Part shown: piece after piece, positions 8,278-16,199 of the stretch
How the letters are laid out: each line of letters opens with the position of its first letter
Numbering within the stretch: the stretch's first letter is position 1
Source: Rugamonas rubra
Lineage (GTDB): Bacteria > Pseudomonadota > Gammaproteobacteria > Burkholderiales > Burkholderiaceae_D
Length of the DNA: 64,000 nt
Assembly: GCF_900114705.1 (NCBI RefSeq)
Contig: NZ_FOTW01000024.1
Coordinates: 62,001 to 126,000 of the forward strand
Direction: 5' to 3'
The notes under the pieces: generated by a model
The model's database searches: none
Seen by the model: only the letters and a program-made list of their open reading frames with translations
Told to the model about the DNA's origin: nothing
Made by a program: the position numbers and the translations under genes

Positions 8278-9630
8278 ATGGCGCACCCAGACAACTTGCT
8301 TGAACTGCAGCGCCTGCTCAAGGACGGGCCTAGGGAGGCGGCCGGCTTGCTGGCCGACCTGAGGATCAGCCAACCCACGTTTTCCCGCCTGTGGGCCGGC
8401 ATGCAGAACGGCGTCGCCCTCGGCGCGACCCGGCGGCGGCGCTATGCGCTGCGGCGGCAGATCCCCGGCGTCCCCTCGCCGCTGCCGCTGTTCCGCGTCG
8501 CGGCGGACGGACGGGCCGCGCCGCTGGGGCAGCTGGAGCTGCTGGAAGGCGGCTGGTACGCGCTGACCTTTCCGACGGGGCACGACTACCTGCTCTTCCA
8601 GGGCATGCCCTACTTCCTGCGCGATCTGCGCCCGCAAGGCTTCCTGGGCCGCCTGGAGCCGGCGAAGAACAAGGATCTGGATTTGCCCGACGACATACTG
8701 CGTTGGAGCGACGAGCATGTGCTCAAGTACCTGAGCAGGCGCAGCGAGCACGCGCCCGGCGACATCGTCGTCGGCAACGAGTCGTATGCGCGCTTGCTCG
8801 CGCCTGCGCCGGACGGGGAAAACGCGCTGCTGGCCGCGGCGCGGCGGCGGGCGCGCTATCCCCGTCTCGCCGAGCACGCCATGCAGGGCGATCCGCCGGG
8901 CTCGTCGGCCGGCGGCGAGCAACCCAAGTTCACCCAGATCGTCGCGCGGGACGACGGGCGGATCGAACACGTCATCGTCAAGTTCTCGCCGCGCACCGAC
9001 AGCGCCGGCGGCCGCCGCTGGGGCGACCTGCTGGTCTGCGAGCATCTTGCCCTCGACACGCTGCGCCGGCACGGCATCGGCGCCGCCACGACCAGCCTCG
9101 TCGAGGCCGAGCAACGCGTCTTCCTCGAGGTGGTGCGTTTCGACCGCAGCGGCAGGAACGGCAGGCTGCCGATGCTCACCTTCTCCGCCATGGACGGCGA
9201 GCTGGGCATGCTGGACCAAAGCTGGAGCGCCGCCGCCAGGGAGCTGGGGCGGCAAAACCTACTGTCGCCGGCCGACCGGCGCACGGTGGAAATCCTCGAC
9301 CTGTTCGGCGCGCTGATCGGCAACACCGACCGGCACCACGGCAACATCGCCGCCGCCTGGGCGCTCAAGGGGCCGCTGCGCCTGCTGCCCTGCTACGACA
9401 TGCTGCCGATGCTGTACCGGCCGAACCAGCACGGCGAGGTGGTGCCGCGCGAATGGGCCGCCGCCTCGGTGCGCAAGCTGGAACTAAGCCACCTCGAATT
9501 CTGCTTCGCCATGGCCCAGGACTTCTGGCAGGCGGTGTTCGACGAGCGGCGCATTTCGGACGAATTCAAGCAGGTGACGGCAAGGCATGTCGCGCTGATG
9601 AACCAGCTCAACCCCCGTCCCTTGCGCTAG
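8278..9630 (+). CDS. yjjJ: HipA-family kinase/toxin of the YjjJ type
   Basis: 450 aa from the ATG at 8278. A longer frame from 8215 would start inside the probable -10 box and adds non-conserved residues. An N-terminal winged helix-turn-helix (about residues 8-45, SQPTFSRLW) precedes a HipA-like Ser/Thr kinase. Kinase landmarks are SAGGEQPKF (210-218), VIVKF with K235, the catalytic loop NTDRHHGN (349-356) and the metal-binding YDMLP (373-377). Unlike HipBA, there is no separate HipB; the DNA-binding part is fused, as in E. coli YjjJ. Kinase residues look intact. Its 3' end overlaps the convergent hydrolase gene by 23 bases. The substrate is unknown. Confidence 0.85.
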   Translation: MAHPDNLLELQRLLKDGPREAAGLLADLRISQPTFSRLWAGMQNGVALGATRRRRYALRRQIPGVPSPLPLFRVAADGRAAPLGQLELLEGGWYALTFPTGHDYLLFQGMPYFLRDLRPQGFLGRLEPAKNKDLDLPDDILRWSDEHVLKYLSRRSEHAPGDIVVGNESYARLLAPAPDGENALLAAARRRARYPRLAEHAMQGDPPGSSAGGEQPKFTQIVARDDGRIEHVIVKFSPRTDSAGGRRWGDLLVCEHLALDTLRRHGIGAATTSLVEAEQRVFLEVVRFDRSGRNGRLPMLTFSAMDGELGMLDQSWSAAARELGRQNLLSPADRRTVEILDLFGALIGNTDRHHGNIAAAWALKGPLRLLPCYDMLPMLYRPNQHGEVVPREWAAASVRKLELSHLEFCFAMAQDFWQAVFDERRISDEFKQVTARHVALMNQLNPRPLR

Positions 9631-11560
9631 GCGCGGCGGCCCGCTCTGTCGTTGCCGGCATCAAAATCTGCCGCAGCGTCTTCGGCACGGCCTCCATCCG
9701 CCGATACCAGTGGTGCAGGGTCTCCGCCGCGACCGACTGGCGGATGTAGCGGTGCCAGATGAAGGCCAGGTCGAACACCAGGATGCCCAGCCACCACAGG
9801 TAGAGGAAGGCGGCGCCGGCCAGCACCAACGGCCACACCGGCTGCGGGTCTTGGCGGTCCGTCGCGACGATCTGTAGCACCACCAGCAGCAGCACCGCCA
9901 CCGCGCCCGCCGCCACCAGCGCGCGCCGGCCGCGCCGGCGGTTGCGCGTGAGCACCCAGCCGGAGCAGGCCAGCAGGGCCGCGATGCCCAGCAGAACACC
10001 CTTGCCGAACACCACCGCGTCGCCGGGCGGCGGCAGCGCCGCGAAGGCGGCGGCCGGCAGCAACAGTTGCAGCAGCATCTGGACAATGGTGGCCAGCGCC
10101 AAGGCGACCGGCTCGGGCAGCCACAGCCAGTACAGGCCGGCCATCGCCAGGCCGAACAGCACGGGCAGCCACAGCCACTTCCACCAGCGGTTGACCAGCC
10201 GGGGCACGCGCGCGACGACGGTCACGCCGAGCAGCAGGCCGCCCAGGCAAAACACCGTGCGGGTGAGCAGCAGGATCAGCTCGAGGGCGAGGGAGGGCAC
10301 GCCCTCCAGATAGATCAACAGCGCCTTGAACAGCAGGAACACCGCCGCCAGGTGCAGCGCCGCGCTGAGCAGATACGGCAGCGCCGTGCTGACCGCACCC
10401 ACCAGCGCCCTGCCCCGTGGCTTGTCCTTGACCTCCTCGCCCAGCACCACGCTGCGGATGAAGTGGTCGAACACCGCGTTGTCGGTCCAGTAGTCCTTGT
10501 GCGCCTTGCCCGGCAGCCAGTAGCGGCTGAAGCCGAAGTCGTCGCGCTCGGGGTCGGAGGCGAAATCGAAGGCCTGGCAGCCGGTGTTGTCGAGGTAGGT
10601 CTTGGCGGCGTCGAGCTTGAAGCCGATCGGGTCGCCGTAGTCGTAGTAGTTGCGCCATTTGATCTTGTGCTCCAGCCGGCGCGCGGCGGGATTGAGCCCG
10701 CTCCACATCTGCGGCCACAGCACCAGGTGCTTGTCGATCGGCGAACCGATCGTCATGAAGCCGCGCAGCGCCAGGATCCAGTCGGTCGAGACCACCTTGT
10801 CCTCGTTGGTCGGGTCGTCCGGATCGGCCACCTGGCTCGCCGGCGCGCTCGACAGCGCCTCCAGCATCGCCAGCAGGGCCACCACAGTGCCCTCGCTGTG
10901 CGCCACCACGTAGACCTCGGGCGCGCCCTGGCAGGCCTGGATGACGTCGTGCATGGCCTTGTGGAAACGGTAGACGATGCGCTCGCGGAAGAAGCGGAAC
11001 TCGGCCACCACCTGCACGTCGCCGACGTACTCGCGCAGCACCGGCGCCAGGTCGAATTTGAACAAGCCCATCTTGTCGGCGATGAACAGCAGGTTCTCCA
11101 GCACCGCCACGGTCTCGACGATCTCCTCGACCACGGCGGCGCCGAGCTGGAAGTCGGCCTGGTCTAGCCGGGGCGTGGCGGCGTTGACCTTGCCGTAGGC
11201 CGCCTCGGCGCGGCTGACCACGGTGCGGCCCCAAGCCTTGATCTCCTCCAGCGTGTCGCTGTCCTTGTCGACCTTTTTCGGGATGTCGGCCCAGAACACC
11301 TCGGCGAAGCCGATCTTGTCGAGCGTGTCGCCGGCCGGCACGTCGAGCTGGCTGACCTTGACCTGGCCGACCTTGTCGACATAGAAGAAGCCGAGCGGCA
11401 TCAGCGCCACGCGCGGCTTGGAGTGGGCGCTGAACTGCGTGGTGACGCGGCGTATCGTCTCGCTGCGCTGTTGGCTGCCGACGCCGTGGATGGCGACGAT
11501 CACCTTGTCCATCGTGCGCAGCGCCGCTTGGGCGCCGCCGGCTGCGGCCGATTCTGCCAT
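9608..11560 (-). CDS. Alpha/beta-hydrolase-like protein with C-terminal membrane domain
   Basis: 650 aa from the ATG at 11560, which has a good ribosome site (GAGGAAG) upstream; the frame extends to 11620 but without one. The N-terminal part looks like an alpha/beta hydrolase: VIVAIHGVGSQ near residues 20-30 and a nucleophile elbow VVAHSEGT with candidate Ser222. The C-terminal 250 or so residues contain several hydrophobic stretches (about 7 membrane spans) and end in a short polar tail. No signal peptide is seen, so the hydrolase domain is probably cytoplasmic and anchored. I do not recognise a named family; lipase/esterase-type activity is inferred. The gene is convergent with yjjJ and overlaps its end. 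Confidence 0.75.
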   Translation of the reverse strand: MAESAAAGGAQAALRTMDKVIVAIHGVGSQQRSETIRRVTTQFSAHSKPRVALMPLGFFYVDKVGQVKVSQLDVPAGDTLDKIGFAEVFWADIPKKVDKDSDTLEEIKAWGRTVVSRAEAAYGKVNAATPRLDQADFQLGAAVVEEIVETVAVLENLLFIADKMGLFKFDLAPVLREYVGDVQVVAEFRFFRERIVYRFHKAMHDVIQACQGAPEVYVVAHSEGTVVALLAMLEALSSAPASQVADPDDPTNEDKVVSTDWILALRGFMTIGSPIDKHLVLWPQMWSGLNPAARRLEHKIKWRNYYDYGDPIGFKLDAAKTYLDNTGCQAFDFASDPERDDFGFSRYWLPGKAHKDYWTDNAVFDHFIRSVVLGEEVKDKPRGRALVGAVSTALPYLLSAALHLAAVFLLFKALLIYLEGVPSLALELILLLTRTVFCLGGLLLGVTVVARVPRLVNRWWKWLWLPVLFGLAMAGLYWLWLPEPVALALATIVQMLLQLLLPAAAFAALPPPGDAVVFGKGVLLGIAALLACSGWVLTRNRRRGRRALVAAGAVAVLLLVVLQIVATDRQDPQPVWPLVLAGAAFLYLWWLGILVFDLAFIWHRYIRQSVAAETLHHWYRRMEAVPKTLRQILMPATTERAAAPSARDGG

Positions 11561-11865
11561 GGGGCTTCCTCTTCGTGTGTTGGTCGGTGCCGTGCGCCGC
11601 CGCTGGCCGGCGCGGCACAAAAATTAGCATTATTTAGATATTTTCCGCCAAAATGTGATCGAACCTTCACCTTTCACTAAAAATTAACGTTCTCGCGACT
11701 CGATGTGAACAAGCACTCACTTTACGGACGCGGCCCAAGCAGAGAGCGTTTTGCACTCATCATTCCGCCGTTCCGGCCGAGTAGTTCGTAAGAAAAAGGT
11801 CGAAGCCGTAAGAAAATCCGCGCTAAACTCAAAAAAATACAGATTTTCTCAATCGGTGAAAAAAA
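11561..11865. promoter_or_regulatory. Divergent intergenic region between hydrolase and Fic gene, with 20-bp-spaced repeats
   Basis: About 305 AT-rich bases separate two divergently transcribed genes, so it should hold both promoters. CGTAAGAAAA occurs at 11787-11796 and 11807-11816, exactly 20 bp (two helical turns) apart, in front of the Fic gene. TTCAC/GTGAA-like motifs are scattered between 11650 and 11735. Assignment as operators is inference. Confidence 0.4.
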
Positions 11866-13386
11866 ATGACGGCCATCGGCTACGAATTTCTTCGTGCATC
11901 CCTGCAGCTCGCGGCCTTCCCGCCCGTCCGGCCCGCATATATCCGGCCGGTTACTCGGGTCGAGGACTCGGTCAATACCTTGGCGGTGCCGCGCCAAGTC
12001 GCGCCGGCAGGCATCGATCCCCTATCGCACGTGCTCTTCGCATTAAAACATGAGGGGACCAATCTGCAGGTGCTGGCCGACGCGCTGCCCAGAATCTCGG
12101 CCGAGGACATGATCGCCGAACTCAATAAATCGCCGTCCGGTGCCTACATTCGTCTTGCCTGCTACCTATGGGAAGAGTTCAGCGGCCGCCAACTGGTCCC
12201 CATCCCCAGCATCGGAGGACCGGCGCATCCCCTGTTCGACCCTGAGCGCTACGTGACCGGCCCCGTGGTACGCAACGCCCGCTGGCGCGTCCTGTTCAAC
12301 GGCATCGGCTCCATTCGATACTGTGCCACAGTGCGGCGCACGGCCGCGATCCAGACCGCCATCGGGTCGAACATCCTGAACCGTACCAAGCAGTTCATCG
12401 CGTCGTTGGGCGCGGGCCTGATGGACCGCGCGCTAGCTTGGGCGTATCTGCATGAAACGGACTCCTCCTTCGCAATCGAACGGGAGGTGCCATCGGAGGA
12501 CAAGGCGCGCGCCTTCGTCGATCTCTTGCGCCAAGCGCACGAGCCTCGGGCGCTCAGCGAGGAGTATCTGGTCGAGCTGCAGAACGCGGCCCTCACCAAT
12601 CCCTACAACCGCGCGGCCGCCTTCCGCTCGGAGCAGAACTGGCTTGCCGGGCCGGGCCGAGGAGCCCTTGCGGTGACCTATCTGCCACCGCCGCCCGGGC
12701 TCGCGCGCGAGCTGATGAGCGAACTCACGGCACTTGCTGCGACGGCGCCCAAGGTGGTCGATCCCATCGTCGCGGCATCGGTGATCGCCTTCGGTTTTGT
12801 CTTCATCCACCCGTTCATGGACGGCAACGGTCGCCTCTCCAGGTTCCTGTTCCACCACGCCCTCTGCCAATCGGGCCAGTTGGAAAAGGGCTTGCTCCTG
12901 CCCGTGTCGATCGCGATGAAACGCCATGAGGCCGACTACCTGACGACCTTGCAACAGTACTCGCGGCAAGTGCGCGAGCGCTGGGGTGTGCGCTGGATCG
13001 ACGAAGGACAATACGACTTCACCTTCCAAGGGACGCCGGCAATTTACCGTTACTGGGATGCCACGCCAAGTGTGGCATTCGGCTACCGGATGGCCGAGCA
13101 AGCGCTGGAAATAGAGTTGCGCCAGGAAACCGAATTTATCGCACGGTATGATCGCATCGCGCGGGCCATCAACGCGGCATTCGACGTGCGCGGCAGCGAG
13201 CTGGCCGCGCTGATCCGCTGTTGCTTGGATAACGGCGGGGTACTGTCGAAAAAACGCCGCAAGCAATTTGCCGATCGCGTCCCCGAGACAGTTTTCGACT
13301 GCATTGAGAGGGAGGCCAAAGCCGCTCAAGAAGCGGTGGAGGTCGGGTCGGGGGAATCGGACGGAGCGTCGCTAGCGCCCCGCTGA
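11866..13386 (+). CDS. Fic family protein (probable AMP-transferase), paralogue 1
   Basis: 506 aa. The Fic core motif is HPFMDGNGR at residues 315-323, with the catalytic His315 intact. About 110 residues earlier lies SFAIER (201-206), which fits the inhibitory helix motif (S/T)xxxE(G/N) of class II Fic proteins except for the last residue (R instead of G/N). The family usually transfers AMP or another NMP to Ser/Thr/Tyr of target proteins. The long N-terminal region (WRV...TVRRTA around 140-160) and the general layout match the second Fic protein at 21340-22920, so the two are divergent paralogues. No antitoxin gene is adjacent. Target unknown. Confidence 0.9.
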   Translation: MTAIGYEFLRASLQLAAFPPVRPAYIRPVTRVEDSVNTLAVPRQVAPAGIDPLSHVLFALKHEGTNLQVLADALPRISAEDMIAELNKSPSGAYIRLACYLWEEFSGRQLVPIPSIGGPAHPLFDPERYVTGPVVRNARWRVLFNGIGSIRYCATVRRTAAIQTAIGSNILNRTKQFIASLGAGLMDRALAWAYLHETDSSFAIEREVPSEDKARAFVDLLRQAHEPRALSEEYLVELQNAALTNPYNRAAAFRSEQNWLAGPGRGALAVTYLPPPPGLARELMSELTALAATAPKVVDPIVAASVIAFGFVFIHPFMDGNGRLSRFLFHHALCQSGQLEKGLLLPVSIAMKRHEADYLTTLQQYSRQVRERWGVRWIDEGQYDFTFQGTPAIYRYWDATPSVAFGYRMAEQALEIELRQETEFIARYDRIARAINAAFDVRGSELAALIRCCLDNGGVLSKKRRKQFADRVPETVFDCIEREAKAAQEAVEVGSGESDGASLAPR

Positions 13387-13518
13387 ACCGACCAGAAAAA
13401 AATGGGGCAATGCGGCACAAACGCCTGCACGGCGGCTGAGGACGCCTACATGCCCACTGTCGCCACCCCCAACATCCGCGTCACTTTACGCCAAGGGTTG
13501 GCATACAGCGGCCGCCCC

Positions 13519-14298
13519 TCAAGCGAACTTGGAAAAATCCGGCTTGCGCTTCTCGAAGAAGGCGGTGAAGGCTTCCTTGGCCTCGGGCGCGGCCAGCATG
13601 GCGCCGAAGAACTTGTTCTCGTCGACCATCTGCTGGCTGATGGCGCCGTTGCGGCCGGCCTTCATCAGCTGCTTGGTGGCGCGCACCGAGCTGGCCGGCA
13701 GGGCCACCAGCTTGGCCGCCTGGCGCAACGCGAAGGGCAGCAGCTCGTCGATCGGCAGCACCTTCGACACCAGGCCCATGTCCAGCGCCTCCTGCGCCAG
13801 GAAGGCCTCGCCCAGCATCAGCTTCTCGGCCGCGCGCGGGTAGCCGGCGATCTGCGCCAGCAGCAGGCTGGAGGCGAACTCCGGGCACAGGCCCAGCTGC
13901 ACGAAGGGCATCGAGAACTTGGCGTTGTCGGCCGCGTAGACCAGGTCGCAGTGCATCAGCAGGGTGGTGCCGATGCCCACCGCCGCGCCGGCCACCGCCG
14001 CCACCACCGGCTTCTTGGCGCCGCTCAGCGCCAGCATGAAGCGGTACACCGGACGGTCCTCGATGGCCACGCCGTCCTCGGGACGCGAGCTCTTCATGAA
14101 GTCGTCCAGGTCGTTGCCGGCGGTGAAGATCTCCGGCTTGCCGATGATCAGGATGGCGCGCACGGCGCTGTCCTGCTCGCCGTCGGCGATGGCCTCGGCC
14201 ATGCTTTGGTACATCGCCGAGGTGATCGCGTTCTTGCGGTCCGGGCGGTTGAATTCGATCGTCAGGATGCCGTCGGCCTTGCTGCTCAAAATGTCCAT
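13519..14298 (-). CDS. Enoyl-CoA hydratase/isomerase family protein
   Basis: 259 aa crotonase-fold enzyme. The CoA-binding/oxyanion motif is FTAGNDLDDF (about 58-67) and the second glycine-rich motif is AVAGAAVGIGTTLLMHCDL (about 101-119). Instead of the catalytic Glu pair of hydratases it has MPFVQLGLCPE, so only one acidic residue lines up; isomerase or hydratase activity cannot be separated by eye. It is the last gene of the beta-oxidation block and is separated from the upstream thiolase by a hairpin at 14339-14369, so it may be partly uncoupled from the operon. Confidence 0.85.
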   Translation of the reverse strand: MDILSSKADGILTIEFNRPDRKNAITSAMYQSMAEAIADGEQDSAVRAILIIGKPEIFTAGNDLDDFMKSSRPEDGVAIEDRPVYRFMLALSGAKKPVVAAVAGAAVGIGTTLLMHCDLVYAADNAKFSMPFVQLGLCPEFASSLLLAQIAGYPRAAEKLMLGEAFLAQEALDMGLVSKVLPIDELLPFALRQAAKLVALPASSVRATKQLMKAGRNGAISQQMVDENKFFGAMLAAPEAKEAFTAFFEKRKPDFSKFA

Positions 14299-14338
14299 CT
14301 TGTCTCCGTCTGCGCTGCAATGCGCGCCAAAATAAGGA

Positions 14339-14369
14339 AAGGGCGCCGGGAAGTATCCGCAGCGCCCTT
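14339..14369 (-). terminator. Hairpin between thiolase and enoyl-CoA hydratase genes
   Basis: AAGGGCGC (14339-14346) pairs with GCGCCCTT (14362-14369) across a 15-base loop. On the minus strand it follows the thiolase stop by about 25 bases and is followed by a moderately T-rich tail (TCCTTATTTT). It is a possible rho-independent terminator or attenuator within the cluster. Confidence 0.5.
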
Positions 14370-14393
14370 GTGTTTTTCTACACTATAGCCGAT

Positions 14394-15590
14394 TTATACG
14401 CGCTCGAAGATCCCCGCCGCGCCCATGCCCGCGCCGACGCACATGGTGACCATGCCGTACTTCAGGTTGTTGCGGTGCAGAGCGTGGATCACGGTGGCGG
14501 CACGGATCGCGCCGGTCGCGCCCAGCGGGTGGCCCAGGGCGATAGCGCCGCCCATCGGGTTGACCTTCGATGGGTCCAGGCCCAGGTCGCCGATCACCGC
14601 CAGCGCCTGTGCGGCGAAGGCTTCGTTCAGCTCGATCCAGTCCAGCTGGTCCTGGGTGATGCCGGCTTGCTTGCAGGCTTCCGGGATGGCGAACTTGGGA
14701 CCGATGCCCATGATTTCCGGTGGTACGCCCTTGACGGCGAACGAGGAGAACTTGGCCAGCGGGGTCAGGTTGTGCTCGCGCAGGAATTTCTCCGAGACGA
14801 TCAGCAGCGCGCCGGCGCCGTCCGACATCTGCGAGCTGTTGGCGGCGGTGACCGAGCCCTTGGCGGCGAACACCGGCTTGAGCTTGCCCAGCGATTCGAC
14901 GGTCGAATCGGCGCGCGCGCCCTCGTCGGTGTCGACGGTGCGGGTCTTGATGTCGATCTGGCCGGTGGCCAGGTTCGGCGTGCGGGTGATGATCTCGACC
15001 GGGGTGGTCTCGGCCTTGAAGAAGCCGGCCTGCTGCGCGGCGATGGCGCGGCGGTGCGATTCGACGGCGAAGGCGTCCTGCGCTTCGCGCGAGACTTTCC
15101 ATTGCTGCGCGACTTTTTCCGCGGTCAGACCCATGCCGTAGGCCATGCCGACGTTTTCGTCGGTGAACATGTTCAGGTTCATCGATGGGTGGTGGCCCAT
15201 CATCGGCACCATCGACATCGACTCGACGCCGCCGGCGATCATCGCATCGGCTTCGCCGACGCGGATGCGGTCAGCGGCCATGGCGATGGCGGTGATGCCC
15301 GAGGCGCAGTAGCGGTTGACGGTGACGCCGCCGATGGTCTTCGGCAGGCCGGCCAGCAGCACCGCTTGACGGGCGATGTTGAAGCCCTGCTCGGCTTCCG
15401 GGAAGGAGCAGCCGATGATGGCGTCGGTGATCAGCGACGGGTCCAGGCCGGGCGCCTGCGCCATGGCCGATTGCAATACGCGCACCAGCAGGTCGTCCGG
15501 GCGGGTGGTCTTGAACATGCCGCGCGGCGCCTTGCCGATCGGGGTGCGGGTGGCGGAGACGATGTATGCGTCTTGAAGTTGTTTGCTCAT
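14394..15590 (-). CDS. Acetyl-CoA C-acyltransferase (3-ketoacyl-CoA thiolase)
   Basis: 398 aa thiolase catalysing the last step of beta-oxidation: CoA-dependent cleavage of 3-ketoacyl-CoA to acetyl-CoA plus a shortened acyl-CoA. The catalytic residues are visible: the acyl-binding Cys95 in NRYCASGITA, His354 in ALGHPLGATGA and Cys384 in MCVGAGMG. Length is normal for the FadA group. It lies downstream of the thioesterase and the FadB-like multienzyme on the same strand, so they are probably co-expressed under the TetR regulator at 20474-21133. Confidence 0.95.
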   Translation of the reverse strand: MSKQLQDAYIVSATRTPIGKAPRGMFKTTRPDDLLVRVLQSAMAQAPGLDPSLITDAIIGCSFPEAEQGFNIARQAVLLAGLPKTIGGVTVNRYCASGITAIAMAADRIRVGEADAMIAGGVESMSMVPMMGHHPSMNLNMFTDENVGMAYGMGLTAEKVAQQWKVSREAQDAFAVESHRRAIAAQQAGFFKAETTPVEIITRTPNLATGQIDIKTRTVDTDEGARADSTVESLGKLKPVFAAKGSVTAANSSQMSDGAGALLIVSEKFLREHNLTPLAKFSSFAVKGVPPEIMGIGPKFAIPEACKQAGITQDQLDWIELNEAFAAQALAVIGDLGLDPSKVNPMGGAIALGHPLGATGAIRAATVIHALHRNNLKYGMVTMCVGAGMGAAGIFERV

Positions 15591-15687
15591 TTTATTCTTT
15601 CAAAAATTTTTGATCGAAGTTCTGTCGAAGTTCTGTCGAATTGCTGCGTAACCTAGGGGAATGCGCCGTGGCGGGCGCGCCGGGGAA

Positions 15688-16188
15688 TCAGGCGCGCTTC
15701 TCGGACAAGTACCAGTCCACCTGCACCTGGGCGGCCAGCGTGCCGGCCGCGTCGAAAATGTCGACCTCGACCGGGAAGGCCACCTTGCCCTGCTCCTTGA
15801 GCTCGGCCTTCAGCGCGGCCAGGTCGCCCGGCACGCGCCCTTCGGCGCGGGTGGCGCCCTTGGCCACCTTCTGGTACTGGATGCGCGACTCCTTGGCGAC
15901 CGGGCGCAGGCCCAGGATCAGCTCGGCGAAGCCGCCCGCCATGGCCGCGCCCGAGGCCGTTTCGGCCAGGGTGAACAGGGCCCCGGCGTGCTGCGTGCCC
16001 AGGTGGTTATTCAGCTTGGGGTCCTCCGGCATCGACACCTTGGAGGTGCCGGCGCCGATCTCGTCGATCTTGATCCCCAGCAGGCGCACGAAGGGCAGAG
16101 TGTCCATCATTTGTTGCTTGATACGTTCATACACCATGCTTGGCCTCACGCGCAAAAGTACTTTGAATACCAGGGACAGGATCGACAT
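15688..16188 (-). CDS. Hotdog-fold thioesterase-like protein (DUF4442/PaaI type)
   Basis: 166 aa. The central region has the hotdog-fold pattern NNHLGTQHAGALFTLAETAS (about 60-79), where the HAGALF segment corresponds to the helix that holds the acidic catalytic residue in PaaI/YiiD-type thioesterases. It is likely to hydrolyse acyl-CoA, possibly relieving CoA trapping in the pathway; the substrate is not determined. The gene sits between the FadB-like gene (11 bases away) and the thiolase, consistent with a beta-oxidation accessory. Confidence 0.75.
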   Translation of the reverse strand: MSILSLVFKVLLRVRPSMVYERIKQQMMDTLPFVRLLGIKIDEIGAGTSKVSMPEDPKLNNHLGTQHAGALFTLAETASGAAMAGGFAELILGLRPVAKESRIQYQKVAKGATRAEGRVPGDLAALKAELKEQGKVAFPVEVDIFDAAGTLAAQVQVDWYLSEKRA

Positions 16189-16199
16189 GACCTGGACGA

